DNA of 37,424 bases. Origin: Pseudomonadota bacterium (GTDB taxonomy: Bacteria; Pseudomonadota; Gammaproteobacteria; Burkholderiales; Burkholderiaceae_B). The notes under the pieces were generated by a model. The model had not been told where the DNA came from and did not search any database. It saw only the letters and a list, made by a program, of their open reading frames with translations. The translations under genes were made by a program, and so were the position numbers. This document shows positions 17,298-25,512 of the stretch, in pieces (position 1 is the stretch's first letter; each line of letters opens with the position of its first letter). The DNA lies in assembly GCA_023427085.1 (NCBI GenBank), contig JAEZBO010000265.1, positions 1 to 37,424 of the forward strand, read 5' to 3'.

Positions 17298-18023
17298 ATG
17301 ACCACTAGCACGACCCAAGCCCCTGCTGCCGGCAATGTCGATCCCGCCGAGCTGGAGAAGTTCAGCGCGCTGGCCTCGCGCTGGTGGGATCCGACCAGCG
17401 AATTCAAGCCGCTGCATGCGATCAATCCGCTGCGGCTGGGCTGGATACGCGAGCTGGCCGGCGACCTGGCCGGCAAGCAGGTGCTGGACGTGGGCTGCGG
17501 CGGCGGCATCCTGGCCGAAAGCATGGCCGTCGGCGGCGCGCAGGTGACCGGCATCGACCTGGCGCACAAGTCGCTGCAGGTCGCGCGCCTGCACGGGCTC
17601 GAATCGGGGGTCAAGGTCGACTACCAGGCCATCAGCGCCGAGGACATGGCGGCCCAGCATCCTGGCCGCTACGACGTCGTGACCTGCATGGAAATGCTCG
17701 AGCACGTGCCCAATCCGGCCTCGATCGTGCAGGCCTGCGCCACGCTGGTCAAGCCGGGCGGCTGGGTGTTCTTTTCGACGCTCAATCGCAATCCGAAGTC
17801 CTATCTGTTCGCGATCATCGGCGCCGAATACGTGCTGCGCCTGCTGCCGCGCGGCACGCACAGCTACGAAAGCTTCATCAAGCCCAGCGAGCTCGCGCAG
17901 GCGGTGCGCCAGGCCGGCCTCGAGACCACCGCGATGAAGGGCCTCGAATACAACCCGATCACCGAACGCTACAAGCTGTCCGGCGATACCTCGGTCAACT
18001 ACCTGATGGCGACGCGCAAATGA
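17298..18023 (+). CDS. ubiG: ubiquinone biosynthesis O-methyltransferase
   Basis: SAM-dependent enzyme that performs both O-methylations of the ubiquinone head group. The 241-residue protein has the UbiG opening DPAELEKFSALASRWWDPTSEFKPLHAINPLRLGWI. SAM motif I VLDVGCGGG is at 62-70 and the EMLEHVPNP motif follows. The C-terminal GLEYNPITERYKLSGDTSVNYL is diagnostic. The ATG at 17298 begins the family-typical N-terminus. Its stop codon overlaps the gph start (ATGA, 18020-18023), the usual ubiG-gph pairing in betaproteobacteria. Confidence 0.96.
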   Translation: MTTSTTQAPAAGNVDPAELEKFSALASRWWDPTSEFKPLHAINPLRLGWIRELAGDLAGKQVLDVGCGGGILAESMAVGGAQVTGIDLAHKSLQVARLHGLESGVKVDYQAISAEDMAAQHPGRYDVVTCMEMLEHVPNPASIVQACATLVKPGGWVFFSTLNRNPKSYLFAIIGAEYVLRLLPRGTHSYESFIKPSELAQAVRQAGLETTAMKGLEYNPITERYKLSGDTSVNYLMATRK

Positions 18024-18703
18024 AAGGCCTGGTTCTGTTCGATTTCGACGGCACGCTGGCCGATACCGCGCCCGACCTGGCCGCCGCCGCCAACCGGCAG
18101 CGCGACCGCCGCGGCCTGGCGCCGCTGCCGCTGGCCACGCTGCGGCCGGTCGCGTCGCAGGGTGCGCGCGGGCTGCTGCGGGTCGCGCTCGACATGCATC
18201 CCGATCATCCCGACTACGAGGCGACGCGCCAGCAGTTCCTGGACGATTACGAGCAGGCCATGACCGAGCATTCGAGCCTGTTCCCGGGCATCGACGACCT
18301 GCTCGCGCAACTCGATCACAGCGGCTTGCAGTGGGGCATCGTCACCAACAAGATGACCCGGCTGGCCCTGCCGCTGATCGAACATCTGGGCCTGAGCGCA
18401 CGCAGCGCCGCCACCGTGTGCGGTGACACCACCGCGCACGCCAAGCCGCATCCCGAACCGCTGCTGCACGCCGCCCGCCAGGCCGGCCACGTGCCGCACA
18501 CATGCCTCTATGTCGGCGACGACCTGCGCGACATCCAGGCCAGCCGCGCGGCCGGCATGCCGTCGATCGCGGCGGCCTATGGCTATTGCGGCGATGCGCT
18601 GGCGGTGTCCGAATGGCAGGCCGACCGGCAGGCAGATACCCCGGCGCAGCTGTGGCCCGCCATCATCGACCTGCTGGGCGCCAGGCAGCAACAACCGGCC
18701 TGA
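18020..18703 (+). CDS. gph: phosphoglycolate phosphatase, HAD family
   Basis: HAD-superfamily phosphatase of 227 residues. Nucleophile and acid/base are D8 and D10 in LFDFDGTLADT. Motif II is GIVTNK, motif III the lysine of AKPHPEPL, and motif IV GDDLRDIQASRAAGM. It probably removes 2-phosphoglycolate formed in DNA repair or oxygenase side reactions. Related HAD phosphatases near ubiG have also been called MupP-like or N-acetylmuramic-6-phosphate phosphatases, so the exact substrate is uncertain. The start overlaps ubiG by ATGA. Confidence 0.88.
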   Translation: MKGLVLFDFDGTLADTAPDLAAAANRQRDRRGLAPLPLATLRPVASQGARGLLRVALDMHPDHPDYEATRQQFLDDYEQAMTEHSSLFPGIDDLLAQLDHSGLQWGIVTNKMTRLALPLIEHLGLSARSAATVCGDTTAHAKPHPEPLLHAARQAGHVPHTCLYVGDDLRDIQASRAAGMPSIAAAYGYCGDALAVSEWQADRQADTPAQLWPAIIDLLGARQQQPA

Positions 18704-18802
18704 CGTCACTGCCGTGCCGCCGGCGACGGCCCGCCCGCGGCGCTGGCGGGGCACGCCAGGCCGAGCCGAGCCGCTCGCTCGAGCCGGCTGCCGCGTGAGC
18801 GG
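18704..18802. other. convergent spacer between gph and the GntR gene
   Basis: This 99-bp GC-rich spacer lies between two genes that end toward each other. A weak hairpin GCCGC/GCGGC (18790-18803) sits at the end of the regulator gene without a T tract. I see no convincing terminator and no gene. Confidence 0.4.
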
Positions 18803-19504
18803 CTACAGATAATCCCGATAACGCTGGATGTAGTCGCGCGCGCTCTGATTCAGGTCGCGCACGCAGCGGTCGGCCGCCTCGACGTCGCCGCGCACCATCG
18901 CGTCCAGCAGGTCGCGATACTGCTTGATCCCCATGTCGGCCCGGCCGGGCAGCAAGGCCACGCGCCGCATCGTCACGTGCGTGCGATCGTAGATCCGTTC
19001 GATCAGGTCGGTCAGGATCGGATTGGCGGCCAGCTCGGTCAGCCGGTTGCGAAACAGCACGATGGTCTCGACGTGGGCTTCGATGTCGCCCTGCCGCAGG
19101 CTTTCCTCGAAAGGCTCGCCCAGCAACTGCTGCAGCTGGGCCCAGTCGTCGGGGCCGGCGTTCTGCATCGCCAGCCTGACCGACAGGCCGTCGAGTGCCT
19201 CGCGCACCTGATACAGCCGGTACGTGGTCTCCATGTCGACCGGCACCACCACCGCCCCCTTGTTCGGCACCCGCGCGACCAGCCCGCGATCCTCGAGCGT
19301 GGCCAGTACCTCGCGGGCCTTGGCGCGAGGGATGTCGTAGGACTGCGCCAGGTCTTCCTCGGGGATGCGCGATCCGGGCAGCAAGGCCTGCGAGGCGATC
19401 CGCGCACGCACATCGAGCACGACGGCCTGCGTCGAGGCGAGCGCGCGCCGGCCCTTTTCTTCTTCGGGCGGTGCCTGCGGGGTGGTTTTCTGGGTGGTGG
19501 CCAT
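18803..19504 (-). CDS. GntR-family transcriptional regulator (FCD/FadR-type)
   Basis: Probable local regulator of the adjacent catabolic operon. The 233-residue protein has an N-terminal winged helix-turn-helix (LLPGSRIPEEDLAQSYDIPR, then AREVLATLEDRGLV) and a C-terminal all-helical FCD ligand domain (YRLYQVREALDGLSVRLA onward). In most FCD proteins an Asp and three His hold a metal; here the aligned His positions appear to be R152, Y196 and N219. The start at 19504 (MATTQKTT) fits the family; an ATG at 19552 would add 16 residues, and neither has a strong ribosome site. The gene is divergent from the operon. A perfect palindrome in the shared promoter region (19571-19586) is its likely operator. 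Confidence 0.88.
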   Translation of the reverse strand: MATTQKTTPQAPPEEEKGRRALASTQAVVLDVRARIASQALLPGSRIPEEDLAQSYDIPRAKAREVLATLEDRGLVARVPNKGAVVVPVDMETTYRLYQVREALDGLSVRLAMQNAGPDDWAQLQQLLGEPFEESLRQGDIEAHVETIVLFRNRLTELAANPILTDLIERIYDRTHVTMRRVALLPGRADMGIKQYRDLLDAMVRGDVEAADRCVRDLNQSARDYIQRYRDYL

Positions 19505-19570
19505 GTGCCTGTGAACGTCGGGGCGTCGTCGGGCGACGCGGTAGGGAATCATAGCACCAGATAGGACTCA

Positions 19571-19586
19571 AGATTGTGCACAATCT
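19571..19586. promoter_or_regulatory. perfect 16-bp palindrome, probable GntR operator
   Basis: AGATTGTGCACAATCT is an exact inverted repeat with no spacer, of the TTGTnnACAA type often bound by FadR/FCD regulators. It lies in the 184-bp region between the divergent regulator and the operon. A further CACAAT half-site is at 19615-19620 and an ATTGT half at 19597-19601, overlapping the operon -35 region. The palindrome is seen directly; its use by the adjacent GntR protein is inferred. Confidence 0.7.
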
Positions 19587-19610
19587 ACCACTCTAAATTG
19601 TAATTTCTAG

Positions 19611-19639
19611 TTGACACAATAAATCCAGCGGCGCAACAT
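19611..19639 (+). promoter_or_regulatory. candidate sigma-70 promoter of the catabolic operon
   Basis: A perfect -35 hexamer TTGACA (19611-19616) is followed after 17 bp by CAACAT (19634-19639), a weak -10. The -35 overlaps the CACAAT half-site, so a bound regulator could block it. The start codon of the first gene lies about 50 bp downstream of the -10. Confidence 0.5.
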
Positions 19640-19688
19640 CCTCCCGACACGTCCATCGACGATCGTTCCAGACCTCAGGAGAGTTGCG

Positions 19689-21029
19689 TTGCCAGCCCAC
19701 CCGTCTTCGACCTTCCCCGGCCCGCAGTGCCAGCGATATCTCGATGAGCGCAATGCGCTGGTCGCGCGCGGCGTCGCCAACGGCCCGCCGATCTTCGCCC
19801 GCCACGCCGCGGGCGCCGAGGTCACCGACCTCGACGGTCGCCAATATCTCGACTTCGCCGGCGGCATCGGCACGCTGAACGTCGGCCATGCGCATCCCGA
19901 CGTGGTCGCCGCGGTCAAGGCGCAGGCTGACGCCTTCCTGCACACCTGCTTCAACATCGTCATGTACCCGGGCTACATCGACCTGGCACGTGAGCTGGTC
20001 AAGCGGGTGCCGGGCGACTGGGACAAGAAGGTCATGTTGCAGAGCACCGGCGCCGAGGCGGTCGAGAACGCCATCAAGATCGCCCGCCGCGCCACCGGCC
20101 GGCCCGCGGTGGTCGCCTTCGAGCAGGCCTTCCACGGTCGCACCTACATGGCGCTGTCGCTGACCGCCAAGGCGCCGGCCTACAAGACCGGTTTCGGGCC
20201 GTGGGCCGGCGAGGTCTACCGGGCGCCCTATCCGGTGGCCTACCGCCACGCCAGCGATTCCGAACAGGCCAGCAGCGACGAGGCCTTCGCGCGCTTTCGC
20301 CGGCTGGTCGAAACCGAAGTCGGCGCTGACCAGGTCGCCGCCGTCATCATCGAACCGATCCAGGGCGAAGGCGGCTTCCATGCCGCGCCGGCGGGGTTCC
20401 TGCGCGCGCTGCGCGACTACTGCGACCGGCATGGCATCGTGCTGATCGCCGACGAGATCCAGTCCGGCTTCTGCCGCACCGGCCATTGGTTCGCCACCGA
20501 ACACTCGGGTGTGCAGGCCGACCTGTACACGCTGGCCAAGTCGATGGGCGGAGGCCTGCCGATCGCGGCGGCGGTCGGCCGCGCCGAACTGATGGATGCG
20601 CCCGACGTCGGCGGCCTGGGCGGCACCTATGCCGGCAACCCGCTGGCCTGCGCCGCGGCACTGGCCACGCTCGACATCATGCAGCGCGATGACTACCCTG
20701 CCCGCGCCTGCCGCCTGGGCGAGCAGTTGCAGACGCGCTTCGACGACTGGGTGCGCGACATCGGCATCGTCGGCCACGCCCGCGGGCTGGGCGCGATGCG
20801 CGCGGTCGAGATCGTGCAGGACAAACGCGGCCACGAGCCAGCCGGCGCGCTGGCCGCCCGCATCGTGCAGCGCGCCTACGAAAACGGACTGATCCTGGTC
20901 AAGGCCGGTTTTCATGGCAACGTGCTGCGCTTTCTCGGTCCGCTGAACATGAGCGATGCCCAGCTGCAACAAGGCCTGGACATCCTCGAGGCCGCGATCG
21001 TCGCCGTCGACCAGGAGGCCCGCTCATGA
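19689..21029 (+). CDS. class-III PLP aminotransferase (4-aminobutyrate-aminotransferase-like)
   Basis: PLP-dependent omega-aminotransferase of 446 residues that probably moves a terminal amino group to 2-oxoglutarate or pyruvate. Family features are GGIGTLNVGHAHP, the PLP-phosphate loop STGAEAVENAIKIARRATGR, the cofactor aspartate D255 in IADEIQSGF, the Schiff-base lysine K284 in LAKSMGGGLPIAA, and GGTYAGNPLACAAALA. It resembles GabT most, but the substrate is not certain. The start is probably TTG at 19689: AGGAG at 19677-19681 is well placed and no ATG fits. It is first in the operon and overlaps the next gene by ATGA (21026-21029). Confidence 0.88.
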   Translation: MPAHPSSTFPGPQCQRYLDERNALVARGVANGPPIFARHAAGAEVTDLDGRQYLDFAGGIGTLNVGHAHPDVVAAVKAQADAFLHTCFNIVMYPGYIDLARELVKRVPGDWDKKVMLQSTGAEAVENAIKIARRATGRPAVVAFEQAFHGRTYMALSLTAKAPAYKTGFGPWAGEVYRAPYPVAYRHASDSEQASSDEAFARFRRLVETEVGADQVAAVIIEPIQGEGGFHAAPAGFLRALRDYCDRHGIVLIADEIQSGFCRTGHWFATEHSGVQADLYTLAKSMGGGLPIAAAVGRAELMDAPDVGGLGGTYAGNPLACAAALATLDIMQRDDYPARACRLGEQLQTRFDDWVRDIGIVGHARGLGAMRAVEIVQDKRGHEPAGALAARIVQRAYENGLILVKAGFHGNVLRFLGPLNMSDAQLQQGLDILEAAIVAVDQEARS

Positions 21030-22006
21030 ATACGCTGCTCAAGCTCGACAATGCCCGCAAGGTCGTGCGCCTGCTGGGCAATACGCAGCCCGGCATGAAC
21101 GTGCTGGTGCTTTACGACTTCTATACCGAACACAATGTGCAGCCGCTGGCCATCGCGGTGCAGGAATGCGGCGCCATCGCCCACCTGCTGCAGATCCCCG
21201 GCAGCCGCCAGCACGGCCGCCAGTTCTCCGACATCGTCGCGCAATCGATGCGCGCGGCCGACCTGGTCATCGCGTTGACGCGCGCCAACGCCGCGCATAC
21301 CGAAGCGCGCCAGCAGGCCACGCGCGCCGGCGTCGGCGTGATCGTGCTGCCCGAATCCGATCTGCCCGACTTCTTCATGGCGGCCGGCTGGAACGCCGAC
21401 TTCGAAGGCCTGCGGCCACATATCCAGGGGCTGGCCGATGCATTCACGCGGGCCAGCACCGCCAGGGTCACCAGCGCGGCCGGCACCGACATCACGATGA
21501 GCATCGCCGGCCGCAATGGCCGCGCGCTGCACGGCTTTGCCAACACCATCGACATCTCGGCGGGCTATTGCCTGGAGTCCAGCCTGGCGCCGGTCGAAGG
21601 CACGGCCGAGGGGGTCATCGTCGTCAACGCCAGCATTCCCGGCGTGTCGCTGATCCGCGACGAACCGGTGCGCATCGTCTACGAACGCGGCATGGCGGTC
21701 TCGATCGAGGGCGGCAGCGAGGCACGCCGCTTCCGCGAGCTGCTCAAGAGCTTCGACGACCCGCTGGTCTACAACCTGGGCGAACTGGGCGTCGGCATGA
21801 ACCCGTGCTGCGAGCTGGACGGCACCATGCTGTCGGACGAAAGCGTGTACGGCTCGATCCAGCTGGCGCTGGGCACCAGCGCCTATATCGGCGGCACGGT
21901 CAAGGCGGCCGCGCATTACGACACCATCGTCACCGACGCGCAGTTGTGGCTGGACGACCGGCTGGTGCTGGACGGCACCACGCTCAAGCTGGAGCCGCAA
22001 TCATGA
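21026..22006 (+). CDS. M29 aminopeptidase / NicX-like metalloprotein
   Basis: The 326-residue protein belongs to the clan containing M29 aminopeptidases and NicX, the Fe(II) 2,5-dihydroxypyridine 5,6-dioxygenase. Shared features are AEGVIVVNASIPG, GELGVGMNP and an H-x-D metal pair, H297-Y-D299, followed by LWLDDRLVL. From memory of NicX, its first His ligand (His265) would line up with E253 in GELGVG, giving a possible Glu/His/Asp site. The His of the M29 VHIALG motif reads Gln here (SIQLALG). It may therefore be a hydrolase or an oxygenase, and I cannot decide which. Both ends overlap neighbours by ATGA, so it belongs to the same pathway as the aminotransferase and crotonase. Confidence 0.75.
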   Translation: MNTLLKLDNARKVVRLLGNTQPGMNVLVLYDFYTEHNVQPLAIAVQECGAIAHLLQIPGSRQHGRQFSDIVAQSMRAADLVIALTRANAAHTEARQQATRAGVGVIVLPESDLPDFFMAAGWNADFEGLRPHIQGLADAFTRASTARVTSAAGTDITMSIAGRNGRALHGFANTIDISAGYCLESSLAPVEGTAEGVIVVNASIPGVSLIRDEPVRIVYERGMAVSIEGGSEARRFRELLKSFDDPLVYNLGELGVGMNPCCELDGTMLSDESVYGSIQLALGTSAYIGGTVKAAAHYDTIVTDAQLWLDDRLVLDGTTLKLEPQS

Positions 22007-22842
22007 GCGCCGGCGCCAACCCCGGCATGGCACAAGGCGGCGCAGCCAGCGACAGCGCGGCGCCGGCCGGCCGCATCGTCATCGAACGCGGCGAACACGG
22101 CATCGCCACGCTGCTGCTGGACCGCCCGGCCAAACGTAATGCGTTCACGCTGGACATGTACCGGCAGTTCGGCGCGGCGGTCGACGAGCTCGACGCCGAC
22201 GACAGCGTGCGCTGCATCGTGGTGCGCGGCGCCGGCGGCGCGTTCTGCGCCGGCAGCGATATCGGCGGCTTCGACCAGGACCGCAGCGGCGCGCAGCAGG
22301 CCCGCGACTACGCCGACCTGACGCTGGACCTGACCGACCGGCTCAAGCTCACGCGCCATCCGACGCTGGCCTGCATCGAAGGCGCCTGCGTCGGGGGCGG
22401 ACTCGAGATCGCCGCGCTGTGCGACGTGCGGATCGCCGCGCGCAGCGCCCGCTTCGGCATCCCGATCAACCGCATCGGCCTGACGCTGGACTACCGCGAG
22501 CTTCAGGACCTGGTCGGATTGATCGGCCCGGCCCGCACGCTCGAGATCCTGCTCGAGGGCGGCATCTTCGGCGCCCAGGAGGCGCTGGAAAAAGGCCTGC
22601 TGACCCGCGTGGTCGACGACGAGACGCTGGTGCAGCAGGCCTATGACAGTGCCCGCCGCATCGCCAGCGGCGCGCCGCTGGTCAACCGCTGGCACAAGAA
22701 GTTCGTGCGCCGGCTCGGCCAGCCCGAGCCATTGAGCGAGCAAGAACGGCTCGAGCCCTATGCCTGCTTCGACACCGAAGACTACCGGCTGGGCCAGGCC
22801 GCCTTCCTGAACAAACAAAGACCGGCCTTCACCGGCCGCTGA
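22003..22842 (+). CDS. enoyl-CoA hydratase/isomerase-family (crotonase-fold) protein
   Basis: Crotonase-superfamily protein of 279 residues acting on an acyl-CoA. The CoA/oxyanion-hole segments are present: KRNAFTLDM, GAFCAGSDIGGF and GACVGGGLEIAALCDVRIA. The glutamate matching rat hydratase Glu144 is E135. The second catalytic glutamate (Glu164) appears to be I155 in RFGIPINRIGL, and the usual PGxGGxxRL motif is replaced by LTLDYRELQDL. It may therefore be an isomerase, hydrolase or other crotonase rather than a true hydratase. The N-terminal 20 residues are a Gly/Ala leader; the start at 22003 overlaps the preceding stop (ATGA). Confidence 0.85.
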   Translation: MSAGANPGMAQGGAASDSAAPAGRIVIERGEHGIATLLLDRPAKRNAFTLDMYRQFGAAVDELDADDSVRCIVVRGAGGAFCAGSDIGGFDQDRSGAQQARDYADLTLDLTDRLKLTRHPTLACIEGACVGGGLEIAALCDVRIAARSARFGIPINRIGLTLDYRELQDLVGLIGPARTLEILLEGGIFGAQEALEKGLLTRVVDDETLVQQAYDSARRIASGAPLVNRWHKKFVRRLGQPEPLSEQERLEPYACFDTEDYRLGQAAFLNKQRPAFTGR

Positions 22843-22885
22843 GCGGGCCGCCGGGCACGGCGGCCGCACACGGAGAGAACACGAG

Positions 22886-24091
22886 ATGAGCGATCGCAAC
22901 ACCGCCTTGCCGCTGGCGGGCATCAAGGTCCTGGACCTGTCGCAGATCATGGCCGGCCCCTACTGCACCATGGTGCTGGCCGACCTGGGCGCCGAAGTCA
23001 TCAAGGTCGAAAAACCCGGCGCCGGCGACGACGCCCGCGAGATGGGCCCCTACGTCAACGGCGAGTCCAGCTGCTTCGCGCAGATCAACCGCAACAAGCT
23101 GGGCATCTCGCTGAACCTGAAGAATCCGGCGATCCGCGAGACGGTGCTCGAGATGGTGCGCTGGGCCGACGTGCTGGTCGAGAACTACCGGGTCGGCGTG
23201 ACCCGCTCGCTGGGCCTGGATTACGACACGCTCAGCCAGATCAATCCGCGCCTGGTCTATTGCTCGATCTCGGGCTACGGCCAGACCGGCCCGTACTCGG
23301 GCAAGGGCGGCTTCGACCTGGTCGCGCAAGGCATGACCGGCATCATGAGCATGACCGGCGAGCCGCAGGGCCGCCCGCTGAAATCCGGCATCGCCATCTA
23401 CGACATCGGCGCCGGCCTGACCGCCTCGTACGCGATCCTGGCGGCCTGCCTGCACCAGCGCCAGACCGGCGAAGGCCAGCACATCGACATCTCGCTGGCC
23501 GAGTGCGGCCTGCCGTGGTTCATCTGGGAAGCCGCCGCCTATTTCGCCGAAGGCACGGTGCCGCAGGCCACCGGCAGCCGCCATCGGGTCTCGGCGCCCT
23601 ACCAGGCCTTCAATACCGGCGATGGCTACATCATCATCGGCGCGGCCAATCAGCGCACCTGGGAGAAGCTGTGCGCCGACGTGCTCGGCCGGCCCGAACT
23701 GATCACCGATCCGCGCTTCGTGACCAACAGCGACCGGCTGGCCAACATCCATATTCTGGAGCCGCTGCTCGAGGCCGAATTCGCGCAGGCCGACGCGGCC
23801 ACCTGGATCGCCCGCTGCGAGCAGGCCCACGTGCCCTGCGGACCGATCAACGACTTCGGCCAGGCCGTCAACGATCCCCATTACGCGGCGCGCGGCATGA
23901 TCCAGGAACTCGACCACCCCAAGCTGGGGCGCATGAAGACCGTCGGCGTGCCGGCGCACTTCTCGCGCACGCCCGGCAGCGTGCGCACGCCGGCGCCGTT
24001 GCATGGCCAGCACACCGACCAGGTGCTGCAGCGCTTCGGTGTATCGGCCGAGCAGATCCAGCGCTGGCGCGCCGAGGGGGCGGTCCAGTAA
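22886..24091 (+). CDS. class-III (CaiB/BaiF family) CoA-transferase
   Basis: Moves CoA between carboxylic acids through an aspartyl-CoA thioester. The 401-residue protein matches the family from start (LPLAGIKVLDLSQIMAGPYCTMVLADLGAEVIKVE) to end. The catalytic aspartate is D173 in SGIAIYDIGAGLTA, close to Asp169 of formyl-CoA transferase. A Gly-rich SGYGQTGPYSGKGGFDLVAQ segment precedes it. The gene follows the crotonase after 43 bp with GGAGAG as ribosome site. With a crotonase next to it, the likely role is to activate the imported acid, or a product of it, to its CoA ester. Donor and acceptor are unknown. Confidence 0.93.
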   Translation: MSDRNTALPLAGIKVLDLSQIMAGPYCTMVLADLGAEVIKVEKPGAGDDAREMGPYVNGESSCFAQINRNKLGISLNLKNPAIRETVLEMVRWADVLVENYRVGVTRSLGLDYDTLSQINPRLVYCSISGYGQTGPYSGKGGFDLVAQGMTGIMSMTGEPQGRPLKSGIAIYDIGAGLTASYAILAACLHQRQTGEGQHIDISLAECGLPWFIWEAAAYFAEGTVPQATGSRHRVSAPYQAFNTGDGYIIIGAANQRTWEKLCADVLGRPELITDPRFVTNSDRLANIHILEPLLEAEFAQADAATWIARCEQAHVPCGPINDFGQAVNDPHYAARGMIQELDHPKLGRMKTVGVPAHFSRTPGSVRTPAPLHGQHTDQVLQRFGVSAEQIQRWRAEGAVQ

Positions 24092-24121
24092 GCACCGGGC
24101 AGACGGATCGTGCCTGCCCCA

Positions 24122-24138
24122 TGGGCACGATTCTTGCA
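24122..24138 (+). promoter_or_regulatory. sigma-54-like -24/-12 promoter element
   Basis: TGGGCACGATTCTTGCA matches the sigma-54 consensus TGGCACG-N4-TTGCW closely, with GG at 24124-24125 and GC at 24136-24137 exactly ten bases apart. It lies in the 158-bp gap between the CoA-transferase and the binding-protein gene, 112 bp before its ATG. An overlapping short inverted repeat CGTGCC/GGCACG is at 24109-24129. If functional it would give the transporter genes nitrogen-linked or activator-dependent transcription. Chance occurrence in GC-rich DNA is possible. Confidence 0.45.
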
Positions 24139-24249
24139 GCAGAAAGCTGCCGGCCAACCGGCGGCACAACAAGACTCACAAGGGGCCGGGCATCCAACGC
24201 CGGCATATTCGAAGTTGATCAATGCGCCGCAGGCGCAGAAGGAACGAAT

Positions 24250-25491
24250 ATGAAACCGCAAGCCATCCGCAGCAGCAGCCGCCGCCAGTTCGTCACCTCC
24301 AGCGTGGCACTGGCCGCCACCGCGATGCTTCCCTGGGGCGCACGCGCCGCGCAATCGGCCCAGCCGTTCCGGCTCGGCGCACTGAATTCGATCACCGGCG
24401 TGGGCGGCCCCTACGGCGGCGCGATGCTCGAGGCGATCCGCATCGCCGTCGACGAAGTCAACGCCGCCGGCGGCGCGGCCGGCCGCCAGTTCGCGCTGTA
24501 TGCCGAGGACGACCAGACCAAGCCCGACGCGGCGGTACTGGCGGTCAAGAAGCTGATCGAGATCAACCGGGTGCAGGCGGTGGTCGGCATCTGGCCCTCG
24601 GCGGTCGGGCTGGCGGTGATGCCGATCACCAACAACGCCGACATCATCATGATGAACACCTGCGGCGCGCCCGAGATGCTGACCGAGAACCGGCGCGGGC
24701 TGGCGTGGATGTACCAGGCCTCCAACGCGGTGTTCGGCCGCGCCTTCGCCGAGGTCGCGCGCCGGCGCGGGTTCAAGCGCCCGGCCGTGATGGCCTTCAA
24801 CAATTCGACCTTCGTCGGCCTGGCCAACTATTTCAAGGAAAGCTGGGAACAGGGTGGCGACAAGCTCACCGCGCTGACGATCTACGAACCGAACCAGACC
24901 ACCTACCGCACCGAGCTCAACCGGGTGCTGGCCACCAAGCCGGACGTGATCGCGCTCGGGTCGTACCGGCCCGACGCCACCATCCTGCTGCGCGAATGGT
25001 TCCAGACCGGCCAGGACTGCAAGTTCATCATGCCCGGCTGGACCGCCAACGAAGACCTGGTCAAGGCGCTGGGCAAGGAAGCCACCGAAGGCATCATCTC
25101 GATCTCGAACGTGGCCGCGCACGACCATGAGGCATACAAGAGCTTCTCCGAGCGCTTCCGCGCCAAGATGAAGCGCGAGCCCGATGTGTTCGCCGCGCAG
25201 AGCTACGACATGGTCATCACGCTGGCGTTGGCGATCGAGGCGGCTGGCGCGCAGGCCGGCACCGCCGACATCAATGCCCGCATCAAGCCGGTGACCGCCG
25301 AAGGCGGCCAGAAGGTCGCGTCGTTCGTGCAGGGCCGCGACGCGCTGCGCGCCGGCAAGGACGTCGACTTCGACGGCGCCTCGTCCAAGCTCGACTTCGG
25401 CAAGCAGGGCGAGACGGTGCCCGACTTCGGCGTGTTCGATATCCGCGACGGCAAGCTGGTGCTGAACGAAACCGTGCCCGGTTCGCTCTGA
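24250..25491 (+). CDS. branched-chain-amino-acid-type ABC transporter substrate-binding protein
   Basis: Periplasmic binding protein (Peripla_BP_6/LivJ class) of 413 residues that captures the transported compound. A twin-arginine signal is visible, SSSRRQFVTSS (R11 R12), with hydrophobic stretch and cleavage near ARA|AQ (A33|A34), so export may be by Tat. The mature part starts PFRLGALNSITGVGGPYGGAMLEAIRIAVDEVNAAGG, typical of the class. The start at 24250 has AGAAGGAACGA as ribosome site. Family members bind amino acids, amides, urea or aromatic acids, so the ligand cannot be read from sequence. Confidence 0.93.
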   Translation: MKPQAIRSSSRRQFVTSSVALAATAMLPWGARAAQSAQPFRLGALNSITGVGGPYGGAMLEAIRIAVDEVNAAGGAAGRQFALYAEDDQTKPDAAVLAVKKLIEINRVQAVVGIWPSAVGLAVMPITNNADIIMMNTCGAPEMLTENRRGLAWMYQASNAVFGRAFAEVARRRGFKRPAVMAFNNSTFVGLANYFKESWEQGGDKLTALTIYEPNQTTYRTELNRVLATKPDVIALGSYRPDATILLREWFQTGQDCKFIMPGWTANEDLVKALGKEATEGIISISNVAAHDHEAYKSFSERFRAKMKREPDVFAAQSYDMVITLALAIEAAGAQAGTADINARIKPVTAEGGQKVASFVQGRDALRAGKDVDFDGASSKLDFGKQGETVPDFGVFDIRDGKLVLNETVPGSL

Positions 25492-25512
25492 GACCGGGCG
25501 GGAGACCGAGAG

